64,000 bases of DNA from Agelas oroides. Lineage: Eukaryota > Porifera > Demospongiae > Agelasida > Agelasidae. A program made the position numbers and the translations under genes. Within the stretch, counting starts at the first letter, position 1; the number at the start of each line of letters is the position of its first letter. Below are positions 48,201 through 60,188 of the stretch, piece by piece. The notes under the pieces are model-generated. The model was given only the letters and a program-made list of their open reading frames with translations. It was not told where the DNA came from and did no database searches. The stretch spans positions 5,879,293 through 5,943,292 of the forward strand of contig OX422202.1 of assembly GCA_949130485.1 (NCBI GenBank), given 5' to 3'.

Positions 48201-51200
48201 TTTTAAGTCACATAAACTCAAAATCAAAGTATGTAGGAGCCAAGATCATTTGACATGTACACAATCATCGTACCATATAGTGATGACAATGAGAATACAG
48301 CCCACAGCCCAGATGCCTTCAATTCAAAGTGGTATATCCAGACTCCTGCCCAAAGAATCAATGTTACCACCAGCAATGTAAGTTGATTAGTGACATGATC
48401 AGTGTTACCACCAGCAATGTAAGTGGATTAGTGACATGATCAGTGTTACCACCAGCAATGTAAGTGGATTAGTGACATGATCAATGTTACCACCAGCAAT
48501 GTAAGTTGATTAGTGACATGATCAATGTTACCACCAGCAATGTAAGTTGATTAGTGACATTGCTGTGCCAGCATAGCCTCATTCCCAGGCCTTCCCCCAC
48601 CAGATCCATTTGTGATACCAAAGAGCACACCCAGTCTTAAAATGTGGATTTCCAAAAACACTGATTACACATACTTTCAGATATCAGCCTATCCTGGGGA
48701 ACAGTTTCAACTGGGAGTGCAGGCATTTGATGAACTGGACAGGCCTACTGCAACAATACTTAGACTGTCTGAAACGGACGTAAGTTTGGGTTAGCAGAGG
48801 GCAGATACGGTTCCAAGCTCAGCCCAATAGCATGCATATAAGTAGCTACTTCTCTCAACCAGGAGCTCAATCATATACCTGTACTGATCCCATCCAGTAC
48901 ATGTATAGCATCCCACACCTCTAACCCAATGTACAAGTATTGAATATACTACCTATACGAGGAGTATATCATGTTTATACTGCCAATTCATACCACATTG
49001 AGACAGTAAATTATAACTTAATTTATTCTGTACATCATGCAAGTTTTGTGCATACTATTATCAATTTTTACATAACAGGAGCATATGACCCCTTATACTC
49101 CACTGTCCAACATGCTTTGTTCAATCTACCAAACTCATTTGTCTTTTAATAAATTTGTATCTTATGCTGTTATTTGCACACTCAGGGCATAGCACGCCAC
49201 CTATTCAATCCAGCAGTGCCAATACATAGGCGAATTGAAGACTCCAGCATCAATATGTCATTTAATACCCTTGCTGGGGTCAACTTTGAAGAAGAGGTGC
49301 TTGTGGAATCAATATTTGTAGAGGTATGTATTTCCCTTGTCATTATCCAAATTTGCAATGTTGTGGAAGTGCAAGGCTTAACATCAGCACACCTCCTATG
49401 TAATAATAACTACAGTGTTTGTGGAAGTGTAAAAGGTACACTCAATTCATTAACTGTCTTAATGCATGATTTTGTGACTTGTTCTATATTACCACATGCT
49501 CATTATGTGATGATTTTCATTTTCATTACTTTGTACATAGTCAAGCCGGGACACCTTTACTGTGGTATCTACTAGCTGTCCTCCTGGCTATGTACTGTCT
49601 GCTGCACCACTGCAAAGCACCAAATATACCACCTGTGAGTGTGACAACAATAATAACTCCAACATTGTGAACTGCAGTGGAGACAGCATAATCCTCAAAG
49701 TGAGAATATGAATTACTAATCTTATAATTCGTGATGGTGAAAAAAACAAACAGTATGATTACCCATTGGGTTGTGCTATGATTTCTGTTGATCAGGAAGG
49801 TTTGTGGGCCACACAGGACAACATGTCCCAACAGCTTGTTACCTACCCGTGTCCACCCCAGTACTGTCAGTGTGCACTTGGGGTCCAGGGAAGAACTGCA
49901 ACATGCAGGTTCACCTTTGATAGCCTGGACAGTGACAGCCAGTGCAACTGTGACAGGGAAGGTGAGATTGGGAATATTTATATCACAGTAACTACATATA
50001 TACTTGCAAATTAGTGGTCTTCATTTTTACTAGTGTGACTGACTATATAGCTGGCTGCATGTGTATGTATATGTACTTGTGGCCAGTCATTACACAACCT
50101 TTGAACTAAACAGACATCTGTTCTTGATTGCTGAATGTTACCACGGTCATATCATCATGTACTATGTTATGATCGTACTACAATTGTGATTGTGTTACTG
50201 TATGTGCAGGTGTACTGTGTGGAAGCTGTAGGAATGGTTATGGAGTGAGTACGTTGCTGAACAAGTGTGTCACATGTCATGATGCCTCAGGGTTACTTAT
50301 TGCTGTGCTAAGTGAGTCACAGAGGATAGCATGCAGCATATAGATGTTCCATGGCTAAATATAACCTTTGCCTTACAGTTCTCATAGATGCTCTGGTACT
50401 GACTGGCTTGATGTTGCTGGTAAAAGCGTTTCCTGCTTGGCTATACCCTTGTTTATTCTACTTACAAGTGAGTTATTAAGCTACATCTGACCCTGAAACA
50501 AATTTGTTTTCAGCGTGTTTGATATAGTGATACTACATGTCATTCCTTAGGTTCTTCCATACCTCACAGAACACTTTCCGCTCACATTTGCGAAACTCCA
50601 TCCCTATGTGAGTTGTGTCTGTCATTACTATTCACATCAGTTAGACTAACATACACTGATCATTATAACATGCAGTTTTTGCCTTATTTAAACATATATA
50701 GGAGTAATAAGTCTTAGAACACGAGCAGCGCTCTGAATTGTTTCCTGTCATACTTAGAGATACTGAACTCACTTTCCTATATAGTACATTTTACTGAGCT
50801 AATCACACTTATAAATCATTCTCTTATAGGCCTACTATGTGAGCAGTGGTCTCAGTTTCTATTTCATCTATGACTTCTGTCTCTACCACGGAATGAGTGC
50901 CCCCGTCTCCTACCTTCTGAGGTACTTGCCCCTCAGTCTGGCACTGGTGACCTGCTCCACTGTCCTGGTACTAAGGTATGTGGCACTAGACTTTGAAGTT
51001 AGTTAATTATTACCGGTCTGTAGTATTTGCTACTCTTGACCCCGAACATTTCTTACAGGTATATTTACAAGAAGCCTCGTGATCCATGGTGTGGCTTGTG
51101 GTGGATAGTGATGCTCATGTACACTCATGTGGTACACACATCCATGTCCATACTCAACTGCCCAATCCTACCTGGAAGATCAGGGGAATATGTGCCTGTG

Positions 51201-53114
51201 AGTCATCATTGTGCACTTGATTTGATGCAGTCATAAACTTTTATGCAGTTGTTGATATATTGCTGCAGCGATAGCAAACAGGATCTGGTTTTTAGTGCAT
51301 TTTTCATGGTACATAGGACTCTTAAGGAAGACATTCATCATTGTACTAGCTATGCCTCAAAGATGACATTTGTAAAACACACCTACAATAAGTTAAAACC
51401 TGTGTATACCTGCTTTAGTTATACATTCTCCCCCTATGCAAATACAACAACATGATGCATAGCGCTGGTACATCAATGGCAATATCAGCTGCTTCACTGG
51501 CGGCCATGCTCCCCTTGGGCTCCTTGCTATCATTGTACTGACCTTCTGTCTGTCCATCATTCCCATCACCCTCATCTACTCAATGGGGTGGCTGCAGGTG
51601 GGCTCACTGACATCAATTTACGAATCATCAACACTCATAGTTTACACCCAATCTGCCATGACTTTATACAGAACCCTAGTTGGCTGAGACACACTGCAGA
51701 GGTTGTGCGAAAAGGGTTTAAGAAACAGTACAGATGGTGGACCACAGTTGAGCTAGGAAGGAGAGTACTACTGCTGTTGGTTATTGTGCCATTTCCTAGA
51801 AATGAGGTGAGTAATTATTTATCGTTACATGTCACATACAGCTTTAATAATCATCACTATCAACTCTGTGTATACTAGCTTGGTAGTGTGTCTCTTACCT
51901 TTTACTACAATTTAATTAAAAAATTTGGATGATTTTCTCTCTCCAGTATCCGGCGATATTTATCCTCTTGGTGATAATGGCTGTGTTTGGGTTCCTGCAA
52001 CCATATGAGAACATGTATTGTAATATTCTTGAGTCTCTCCTCTCCCTGGATGTTCTTGTGCTGCTGCTGATGAGAAACACAGCGCAGATCTCAGATGAGC
52101 TACAAGTGCTGCCACAACAAACCTCAAACATGACCACAGTGGGGACATGCAGGAGAGCAGTGGAAGGAATCACAGGATTCAGCTGGTTGCTCTTCCCATT
52201 GTACTACTTCCCACTCATTGTGTTTCTGGTAGCAGGGGCCACTTGGGTGACATTTAGTGTAAGGTAAGTGCAACTATAGGCAATGTAGCTAACTAGTGAC
52301 ATCATGTCAAAAAAAAATCTCATATACTGACATGGGCCAGATGCTTCCAGTTCAACGTGATACATCACTCAATCATCATTTTCCCTCACCCCCATCCCCC
52401 AGCTACAGCTGCACATTGTGTCAGGACATTTGTTCTATCCCATAAATTAAGTGTATGGTAAAATTTTCTGTTACTGAAAGTATCAACACATCACTGTCCC
52501 TCACAGGTGCTATATAAGTATTATGGTTAGTGATATAATGCCTAAAGAATGCGGCAAATCATCTCTCATATTGATACATCATGTGCTGAATGTTTTTTAG
52601 TTCAAGATCTAAACTGACACAGTGTAGTGGCATTTTTTTTTAATGTTTCATAGTGAAATGACTTTTGGGTTTCACAGGCCAGTATGCCATGAACAATCAA
52701 AGAACCACATCTTTCTAAAAAAAATAGGTGTAGGTGTTACCCACTGTGCATGCACACTTTTGTCATGTAAGTCCATAGGCAGGTTACTATAGACCTTCAC
52801 CTGTTGCTGTCACTTTGCAATGCAGTGTTAACTACAACAAAATGTATGCTTGCTTATGTCTTCAATTGTCTTGTAAGACAGATGTCAATTCCAAAGCATC
52901 AATGCCCCTCAACAGGTGCTATGTCCTAAAGAAACACCAAAGCAGCACGGTCACAATACCCCAGCAAGATGATGTTGGAAGAATCCAGCGAGCAGTAACC
53001 ACCACAGACCTTGACCTGGAAGCACTGGAGGAAATAGACTACTCAGATCTTGACAACAGTGTTGCTGTTACATCAGATTCCTTCACACAAACCATTGTAG
53101 AAGACTGTATATAA
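42290..53114 (+). CDS. Gene B: paralog of gene A, beta-helix + multi-pass membrane protein, 21 exons, about 1264 aa
   Basis: Exons: 42290-42816, 42959-43554, 43864-44026, 45103-45214, 45327-45478, 46034-46157, 47741-47883, 48281-48377, 48681-48779, 49186-49323, 49541-49699, 49796-49961, 50210-50311, 50379-50467, 50551-50607, 50830-50975, 51059-51197, 51463-51597, 51672-51806, 51947-52263, 52916-53114. The sum is 3795 nt, in frame, and intron positions and phases all match gene A. Domain order is as in A: signal peptide (WCILFILCSLSVASVAAL), beta-helix (CTFEHNG; FEENFARTFGGG; FTGNTAEVSGAA; VGGGALYLES), ISAYPGEQ, CPPGYVLS, GVLCGSCRNGYGVS, about 7-8 membrane segments and an acidic tail. It has gained several transposons in introns 3, 6 and 7. 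ATTAAA at 53239-53244 is a possible poly(A) signal. Confidence 0.85.
44401..44473 (-). repeat. tRNA-like (SINE head) sequence
   Basis: On the - strand, 73 bp starting GTTCCAATGGCTCAATGGTA contain an A-box-like TGGCTCAATGG and a B-box-like GGTTTAAGATA at tRNA spacing. The acceptor stem does not close well, so it is a tRNA-derived SINE head, not a functional tRNA. It lies in intron 3 of gene B. A related head without a clear B box is at 47220-47273. Confidence 0.5.
44806..45000. mobile_element. 195-bp MITE, CTACCGTATAGC termini
   Basis: About 42-bp TIRs: CTACCGTATAGCGGGAAACT and onward through CGAGGGAGAAAACTTTCGC at the left are complementary to the right end with very few mismatches. The interior also pairs (GCGAAAA, CGCGGAGAAAAGTTTC). 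It lies in intron 3 of gene B. Confidence 0.82.
45427..45965 (+). repeat. 271-bp tandem duplication including the end of gene B exon 5
   Basis: 45427-45697 and 45698-45965 are direct tandem copies. The first contains the last about 52 bases of exon 5 and its GTGAGT donor. The second repeats these bases and donor but has no acceptor before them, so it is an orphan exon end. Confidence 0.85.
46649..46785. mobile_element. 137-bp palindromic element
   Basis: GTACCATGGCTTCTTAATGG at the left matches the complement of the right end, and the middle (CTTCCGAGGGCGAAGCCCGAGG) is also palindromic. The whole element folds as one hairpin. Located in intron 6 of gene B. Confidence 0.75.
46903..47631. mobile_element. 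729-bp TIR element with 8-bp TSD, hAT-like
   Basis: Ends GGGTAGGTACAAAACCTGGA and complement form TIRs of at least 23 bp. The flanking direct repeat GATCACAG (46895-46902 and 47632-47639) is a perfect 8-bp target duplication, as expected of hAT-type transposition. Both ends carry arrays of a 10-bp AGTCCAGTCC unit (47045-47104, 47530-47615). The interior holds a tRNA-like A-box segment (- strand, 47220-47273). No transposase. Confidence 0.8.
47924..47949. repeat. Poly-G tract
   Basis: Near-continuous G run in intron 7 of gene B, about 40 bp after the exon 7 donor. Confidence 0.8.
48355..48560 (+). repeat. 41-bp minisatellite amplifying an exon end and its splice donor
   Basis: About five tandem copies of a unit containing CAATGTTACCACCAGCAAT|GTAAGT. 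The first copy is the true end of gene B exon 8 (ends 48377) with its donor. The others repeat the last coding codons and a GTAAGT donor in the intron. It is followed by a CCTCATTCCCAGGCCTTCCC MITE end at about 48575-48600. Confidence 0.85.
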
Positions 53115-54184
53115 AACTGGGTGGATATAAATTGTATGTGTGATGTAAGTGTTGTACCATATGATCCCAACTTCAGCACTATAATTATAATCTTCTATGG
53201 AATGGCTACATGCTGTTTTCCCACAGTTGCCTCCCATTATTAAACTGGCAAGTGTGGGTTTTGTGCAGAAACTAGGTCCAAGACATCTTTATCAACTGCA
53301 TTCAGGAGCCTGGTTTTACCTCCTTTATACAGTGACTTTGTGACTAGGCATAATTATACTGACTGTGCATGTGATGAGTATAGCATACCAGATTGCAGTT
53401 CAGCCTCCATCTATCAAGAAGAAAATGGTATTCACAAAAAATCTATCGCCTCTTGTCCTTATTCTTATCCATTTTCTCTCTCTGACTTTTTTTGTGATAC
53501 CTTGTGGCTTTTTGCCATATTGCTCAGTAATGAATTCGTGAGGCTCATTCAAGAAGCATGCATGTTGCATCTTGAAGTTGACATCATGGCTTGAACTACA
53601 TTTCTCAGAATCATACCTTTGGTAATCAAAATCAGTTGGTTGATTAAGTCTATCCAAAGTTATGTACTTCACTTCATCACAAAATGGCATTGTTCTTGGA
53701 GTTCCAATGCTTCAATCAATAGATTGAAAATTTCCCGTTATAAAACCATATATCTGAAATCCAACATTTTTTGGACCCAGAGCCAGGTTGGCTGTGTAAG
53801 TTATTTTCTGGAAGTTGACAGAGTGAAAATGTTGGACAAATTCAGTTCTGCTTTAATTCAACAAAATTTGACTGCTTCATTATCATTGATGCCAAAGGTT
53901 GTTGCTGCACAGCTTCTTTCAGATTCCCTATGTGCTTCTTTGCATGCATGGCACCACCTCAGACATTATGCAACATAGGCAGAACAACCAGAAGCAGGAA
54001 ATACGAACATAACGTTTCGTTTTTCTGTTCAGCACTACATACAATAATTGTTCAATAACAAAGCTATAATGCTTTGTAGCAGGTTTTGTACTTTTTGTGA
54101 GACACTGGGAATAGCGTACTGGATTACTAATGTACAGCCGATGTCTACGTCTAGTATACTTTTGTAAGGCATGGATGATATGAT
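53115..54184. other. Region downstream of gene B, possible decayed ORF on - strand
   Basis: 53115-53340 is 3' flank of gene B. From about 53990 down to 53390 the - strand has open stretches with a Cys/His-containing, protein-like composition (for example CDEVKYITLDRLNQPTDFDY at about 53680). They are in changing frames with stops. This may be a dead transposon ORF; I cannot name the family. Confidence 0.3.
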
Positions 54185-54790
54185 TTAACCCTTTAGGTCC
54201 TAAAATTATTTGCAAAATTTACTCCACGTAGTATAGCTGCTGCAGACTGTGCTTCAAGAGCATGTAGCGCTGCTCAATACACCTTACGACGATAATTACA
54301 GCGTTCAACAGCCTCGGGGGTATGCCCCGATGGTTATTTATAATGATTATTGCTCTGGGCAGGAAGAGGTGGGATGCAAGGGGCGGGGCCATCTCCGAGG
54401 TAGCCACGCGGTAAGTGTGTTAGTCATAGCTTTCGGAAACTGTTTGTTTTCGCGTTTCCTGCCGCTAATCGCTTCACTGCTGGAGAGAAGAGGTTCATAG
54501 TAACTCACAACAGGAGCGCTACTCCAGGTAAGCTCGGAACAAAGGCCGTTTTACTTGTACCGTCCGATCGGCGTTATCGCAGGCACACCGTCTCTGTTTT
54601 GACAGCTGCTTGCTCCGGTGTACAGGACCCTAGCCCGCCTTAATTACTAGAGCCAGAGAGGGAGGAAGTACTAATAAACTAACTGTAATAATGTCGGCGC
54701 TTGGGCAAAAAGCGTTACGAAGAGAGAAGCCACAAAATAGTTCAATGTCAAAATGTTGCAGATCTGCAACATCCGGACTTAAAGGGTTAA
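54185..54790. mobile_element. piggyBac-like MITE with TTAA target site
   Basis: TTAA (54185-54188) precedes CCCTTTAGGTCC, and GGACTTAAAGGG is followed by TTAA (54787-54790). TTAA duplication plus CCC-starting TIRs is the signature of the piggyBac superfamily. The 598-bp interior lacks a transposase. It contains a TGCAGATCTGCA palindrome near the right end. Confidence 0.82.
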
Positions 54791-55600
54791 TATTTTTTTT
54801 ACTGAGTAATTCCGTAGTAGCATGCACTAAGTACTATCGTATGGAATTTAACAGTGCCTGCAGGTGCGTAGGTAGGTATAATGAAGGAAGGAGTGGCAGA
54901 ACACACAATTACAGTCTCAGTATTAGCAGTCCATGGGTTTACTAATGCACCACTGTGCCAGAGACATATACCCAGATTGAATAGCAGAGACCACAGTTGC
55001 CAGGAACTAACTCAGCCAACTTTCATATGCATATGCTATTATAATTTGCAAATTGGTTGTGTAATTTATGGATAGATCTATATGCAATTAGGGGGGTTGT
55101 GGTTCTAGCTAACTTACAACTACATGGATTTCACATGAACAGTATTGGGAGTAGGACTCCCATATCATGTATTGCTAATACAAAGTAACATACATACCTG
55201 AGCCACAAGAGCACTGCTTATCAGACAAATTAGAGTGTAGTATATTGTTTGGTTCTAGGAAGTCAATAGATCTACATGTATAGAAGAGAAACCACCATTA
55301 GTTGAATATTAGTGTATGCAGCATCACTGCTTTTAGTCTCTTGTGTTTACTGTAGTCTGTAGCTACTTATTGTTGTGTGCATTCTGCTTGCGTACCAGTC
55401 CCAAGTCACTTTAATGGTACACACAAAGAGAATGCATACAAAAAACATACCTAGCATTGTTTTGGTTGGTGGTCTTGTGTATACCTACATGTTAGTTTTG
55501 TGTGTGTATCTTATAACTGCAAGTAAGTGTCCTAGGTTCAACATAAACAACAAGTGGAATATGTCCAAAAGTTGTACAAGGTTCATTTCCTCTCGTGTTG
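54791..55600. other. Intergenic, weak homology to 5' flanks of genes A and B
   Basis: Phrases such as the GTGTGCATTCTGCTTGCGTACC stretch and the TATACATGTA-rich composition resemble the regions before genes A (31800-32150) and B (41940-42290). This fits an ancient A/B-type gene start having stood here. No exon is supported before 55611. Confidence 0.4.
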
Positions 55601-55610
55601 AGGTATTTCC

Positions 55611-55855
55611 ATGTCCACTCTTATGGTGGTGTATCTTATTCATTTTGTCCTGCCTTACATTTTGGCACCCTTAGGCAAACACTGCAAGAATGTCATTGAA
55701 GTGAACAGGGAAACAGGAATGGAATGCAGTACCATCACCGCTCCCAGCTTGGTGAACGAAACATGTAATAACCTGCACTATGTACTGATACGTTTTTCAG
55801 CAGATCACATATTCCATTCGTTTGGAGTGCATTGAAATTGTTGCGTACTCAGGTG
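55611..55855 (+). pseudogene. Remnant of an A/B-type first exon
   Basis: The frame matches exon 1 of genes A and B: LGKHCKNVIEVNRETGMECS then TITAPSLVNETCNNL and VLIRFSADH. The frame then breaks at GTTTGGAGTGCATTG, where A and B have GGAGAGTGCATTG, and the exon ends at GCGTACTCAG. None of exons 2-21 follow in A/B form; gene C lies downstream instead. Confidence 0.8.
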
Positions 55856-56355
55856 AGCAGAATTAATCACCAGTCACTAAAACATCATGCTTCATGTAAT
55901 GCTTTCAGCATGCATCTTTGCAGTTTTGCATCCTTGCTGCAGTGAAGACTTTGCAATCATTGTTTTTGTCGGCATTACTTTCTTTCTTATGATTGTGCTC
56001 CTGTTAGTCCTTGTACTTGTTTATGTTACCGTAATGCTGTTATATTGGCACAATATTAGTAAAAACATTACTACACTCAATTGATTGTGTTGACAAAGAA
56101 TAGCCATTGCCAAAATCATGATTTTGCTTTTAACGTTTATAGATGATGGAAAACAATTTAGAGTTATTGTTGTGGTGTATTGATCACAACTACCATTATT
56201 ATTAAGACACTCACACATTCAATTGATCATGTTGACAAAGAATAGCTATTGTCAAAACTATAGTTACAAACAACACAATATATCAACATTCAATTTACTT
56301 ATGACTTTTACAGTTGAGCTGTGGTTAGTTCACAGCTATCTCCTATACAAGTGCT

Positions 56356-59300
56356 ATGAACATGGGAAAGGTGAGTCGAACTTTATGACTAAGTGTACAA
56401 GTGATCATGGGCAGAAGATTGTTAAATTAAGGTTGTTTTTCTTCTCTTCCCAGCTTGTGGTCCTAAAATCCGCATCTGCTGTGCTGATCTGTCTGATTTT
56501 CACAATTCTTGTACCACTGGTTTGTGCAGAAGAGCTACACATCAACCCTGGTAATGCTCCCAGCACCTGCCCAGCTAACACCTGTTACACACTGCCTGAA
56601 TTGATAGAGAATGCAAGTGAGCTAGTATACTCAAACACAGCAATACTGTTTCTGCCTGGTCAGCATAACTCATCAAGTAGTAGTGTCCTCTATATTCACG
56701 ATCTAGTTAATGTCTCACTTGCTGGAGTTGGCTACAGTAGAGTGAAAATTCTCTGTCCAGAGTACAGTTCAGGATTTGTGTTTGCTAATATCACAAACTT
56801 GACAATTTCAAACCTCGAGATTGAACAATGTGGAACATTTACTCCATATGACTTTGACATGGGAACTACAGAATACATATACCTATCCACACCCACAACA
56901 GCCTGGCTCATCGACTACCTGCTTCTTAATACATCAGCAGCAGTGTGGTTAGGAAATGTGTACAACCTTACTGTTTTAGACACTAGTATTATTGATGCAG
57001 GTGATGCAGGACTGGTTGCAATCAATGTATTTGGCAGTATTTTTCTTAATTGCTCCTTTCGCCTTAATTGGCCAAATTGTGTGTTCATGTTTTGGGACAG
57101 CTGGCCAACTACTGAAGAGGAGTACCTTTATAGCTTTCACAACTGTGAAATTGTTCAGGGATATGTAGATGATGGACCTTTTGCTGCTGGCTTGAGCATG
57201 ATATTTTCCCAAACAGAATATCGTTGTCGAGTTTCAATTGAGAATCTCTTTGCAACAGAAAATGTAGGTCCATTGTACAGCAGTTTATTCTTTGCTCTAG
57301 AGTACTGTAACCGTGAACACATTTCATTTCGTATCAATGGCGTCAACTGTAGTAATAATGATGGTATTGCTGCTTCTATAATAGTTTGGGAAGACAATGA
57401 AGTTTCTTGCTCCAATAGAAGAAGTTTCCTTGGCACACACAGTTTCATGAATGTTTCTAATGCTTACTTCTCAAAGAATTCGGCAGCATTAAAGTTAAAA
57501 TCAGCAACTATATTCCCCTTTGATTCAACTATCAGACTTGTAAATGTCACAATGCTTAACAACAGTTCTCCTCTAACTCTTTACAAAGTGACTGCTGTTG
57601 TCCTTGAACATGTTAAAGTAATTGGAAATGGTGGGGTTGTTATGAACATTCAGAGAAGTTATATCATATTTGAAGGTACTGTCACATTTAAGCATAACCA
57701 TGGAGCCTACTGGAGTGTGTCATTTTTTGACAACAGTAATGCAACATTCAGAGGGAACACTACTTTTGAGCACAATGTAGGCTTCAGAGCAGGTGCCATA
57801 TATGCACGGCATTCCATACTCCTGTTTCAAGGCAATGTAACATTTGTAAAAAATTATGGCAATGATGGTGGAGCAATGGCGCTGTACAAAAACAGCATTA
57901 TTGGACTTGGTGAACATGCAATAATCCAGTTTATAGAAAATCATGCACAAAGATTTGGGGGAGCACTCTACGTAAACGAAGCAAGTGATTACCTTCTAGT
58001 GATTGACGAGTTACGTCAGATAAGGTGCTTTTTCCAGCCCCTTAACTATAGTAGTACAAGTGGGAGAGTTTTTTTCATAAACAACACGGCAGGATACGCT
58101 GGAAGTGACCTGTATGGAGGCTGGGGTGATCTATGCATGATATTAGATGTTTTTGATGGCAAGCTCCTCAATGGTAACAAGTTTTTCAACAAAATATTTA
58201 CATTCACACCAAACAATGTCAACCACTCTGCCATTTCTTCTAACCCAACTCGAGTGTGTCTATGTGAAGCTATGATACCAGAGTGTAACATCACAATGCA
58301 CAGCATTTCAGCCTACCCAGGAGAGACAATCAAGCTATTAGCTGTTAGCGTTGGACAAAGGTTTGGAATGGTCCCGTCAACCGTTTATGCTGAATCTGAA
58401 TGGAATTCTAAATTTGAGGTACCAGAGGTTCAGCATGCACAGACAACAGGTCGAATGTGTACAACTCTAACTTATACTATCAGGTCTGCAAGTGTTTCAG
58501 AAATGATCGATTTACTAATAGACCCAGAAGTTAATCAGATAGCCAGCAGTCTGGATATTAAGGTTAATATTCTATTATTCGCACTTGATCCCTCACTATC
58601 ACTTCCATTTGAACTGCTCACTGTTAACGTCACACTTTTGCCATGTCCTTCAGGATTTGTCCTTGACAATGGCTCATGTGTTTGTAATCACGTGCTACTG
58701 CAGCATGGAGTCAACTGCAGTATTAACAGTCAACGTGTGTACAGAAAACAGCCACTTTGGATAATGAGTACAACTGAAGGAGTCCTAATACACGAACATT
58801 GCCCATATGACTACTGTAAACCAGAAAGTTTTGACTTCAGTTTGAGCTATCCTGAAAATCAGTGTGCTTTTCACCGTTCAGGGCTTTTATGTGGTGCATG
58901 CAGGGTTGGATTAAGCCAGGTGTTCGGTACATCCAATTGCAAACCGTGTTCAAATTTTTGGCTTCTGTTAATACCTGTGATTGTCCTCGCTGGAGTGCTT
59001 TTGGTTGTTGTTTTGATGATGCTAAACATAACTGTAGCAGTAGGCACAATCAATGGTCTTGTCTTTTATGCCAACATCATTAAAGCAAATGAAGCCATCT
59101 TTATCCCTCCTGAAGCTACAAGATCAGTTCTCGCTGTCTTTATAGCCTGGCTTAACTTAGATGTGGGAATAGAGGCTTGCTTCTATGATGGCCTGGATGC
59201 ATTTGTTAAAACATGGCTGCAGTTTGCCTTTCCTCTATACATCTGGTTGATAGTGATTTTCATCATTGTTTCAAGTCACTACTCAACAAACATGGCACGG

Positions 59301-60188
59301 CTGAGTGGCAGAAATGCAGTCCCAGTTCTCGCGACACTGTTTCTACTGTCATACACCAAACTCTTGCGAATCATAATCACAGCATTTTCATTCACCTTTC
59401 TTGAATATCCCAATGGCGAGACAAGAATGGTATGGCTCTATGATGCCAGTGTGGATTATCTATCAGGAAAACACATAGCTCTCTTCCTCGCAGCTCTGGT
59501 GGTGTTGTTTGCCCTATCCATCCCATTCACCACCATTCTACTGTTTGTTCAACTCATCCAAACTCATTCAAATCACTGTGTGCTGAGGTTCTGCGTCCCA
59601 CGAGTGAAGCCTCTCATTGATGCATTCACAGGACCTTACAAAGATAAACATCGTTACTGGACGGGCCTGCTTCTCCTTGTTCGTGTTGTGCTTTTTATCG
59701 TATTCTCAAGCAATGTCTCTGGTGACCCTGCTGTCAACCTACTAGCAATAATAGTCATAGTGACATACTTACTCATCCACGTATCCCTCTTTGGTAGAAT
59801 ATACAAAAAGTGGTTCCTTATAGCTTTAGAGTACTCGTTTCTTTTTAATTTGGTCATCCTCTCAGCTGCTACCTTCTACACAAGACAGAGTCGTGGCAGT
59901 CAAACGGTGGTCGTCAATGTGTGCATTGGGGCAGCTGCAGCTACATTTGTAGCAATAGTCATCTTCCACATCTGTGCTCGTTCACTACCAACTGTAAAAA
60001 AGGTGACCCGTAACTTCAAACTGCGTATGAACTGGAGAAATAATCGTGACAAACTTGCAAATATAGAACTACGAGAAATCGATACCATAGAAAATGATAA
60101 TGCTGTACCAACAAGAGGCCAAGAGGCAACATTGTGCCTCCGATTTAATGAGTTTCGTGAACCTGTACTGGAATACTGTGATACCTGA
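56356..60188 (+). CDS. Gene C: beta-helix + multi-pass membrane protein, nearly intronless, about 1249 aa
   Basis: Model: exon 1 56356-56370 (MNMGK), an 83-bp GT-AG intron, exon 2 56454-60188. I chose this start because the spliced form gives a clean signal peptide (LVVLKSASAVLICLIFTILV...CAEE), and donor, acceptor and phase are conserved in gene D. An unspliced frame from 56223 is the alternative. Residues about 30-600 form the beta-helix ectodomain (FRGNTTFEHNVGFRAGAIYA; GNDGGAMALY; FIENHAQRFGGALYV). SAYPGE is near 622, CPSGFVLDNGSCVC near 735, GLLCGACRVG near 814, then about 8-10 membrane segments starting near 839. These include WLNLDVGIEACFYDGLDAF and TWLQFAFPLYIWLI. A charged tail of about 60 residues follows. 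AATAAA at 60443-60448 is a likely poly(A) signal. Numerous N-x-S/T sites. Function unknown; a surface receptor or channel-like protein is inferred. Confidence 0.88.

Noticed and set aside
48355..48560. Possible CRISPR-like array
   Set aside because: Units are head-to-tail with no spacers, in a eukaryotic gene; it is a minisatellite.
55887..56084. 65-codon hydrophobic frame
   Set aside because: The homologous region before gene D has indels that break it, so it is not under coding constraint.
56223..56355. Upstream start of gene C at 56223 (unspliced reading)
   Set aside because: The spliced MNMGK start has conserved donor and acceptor in gene D and yields a proper signal peptide; the upstream extension is less protein-like, though not excluded.
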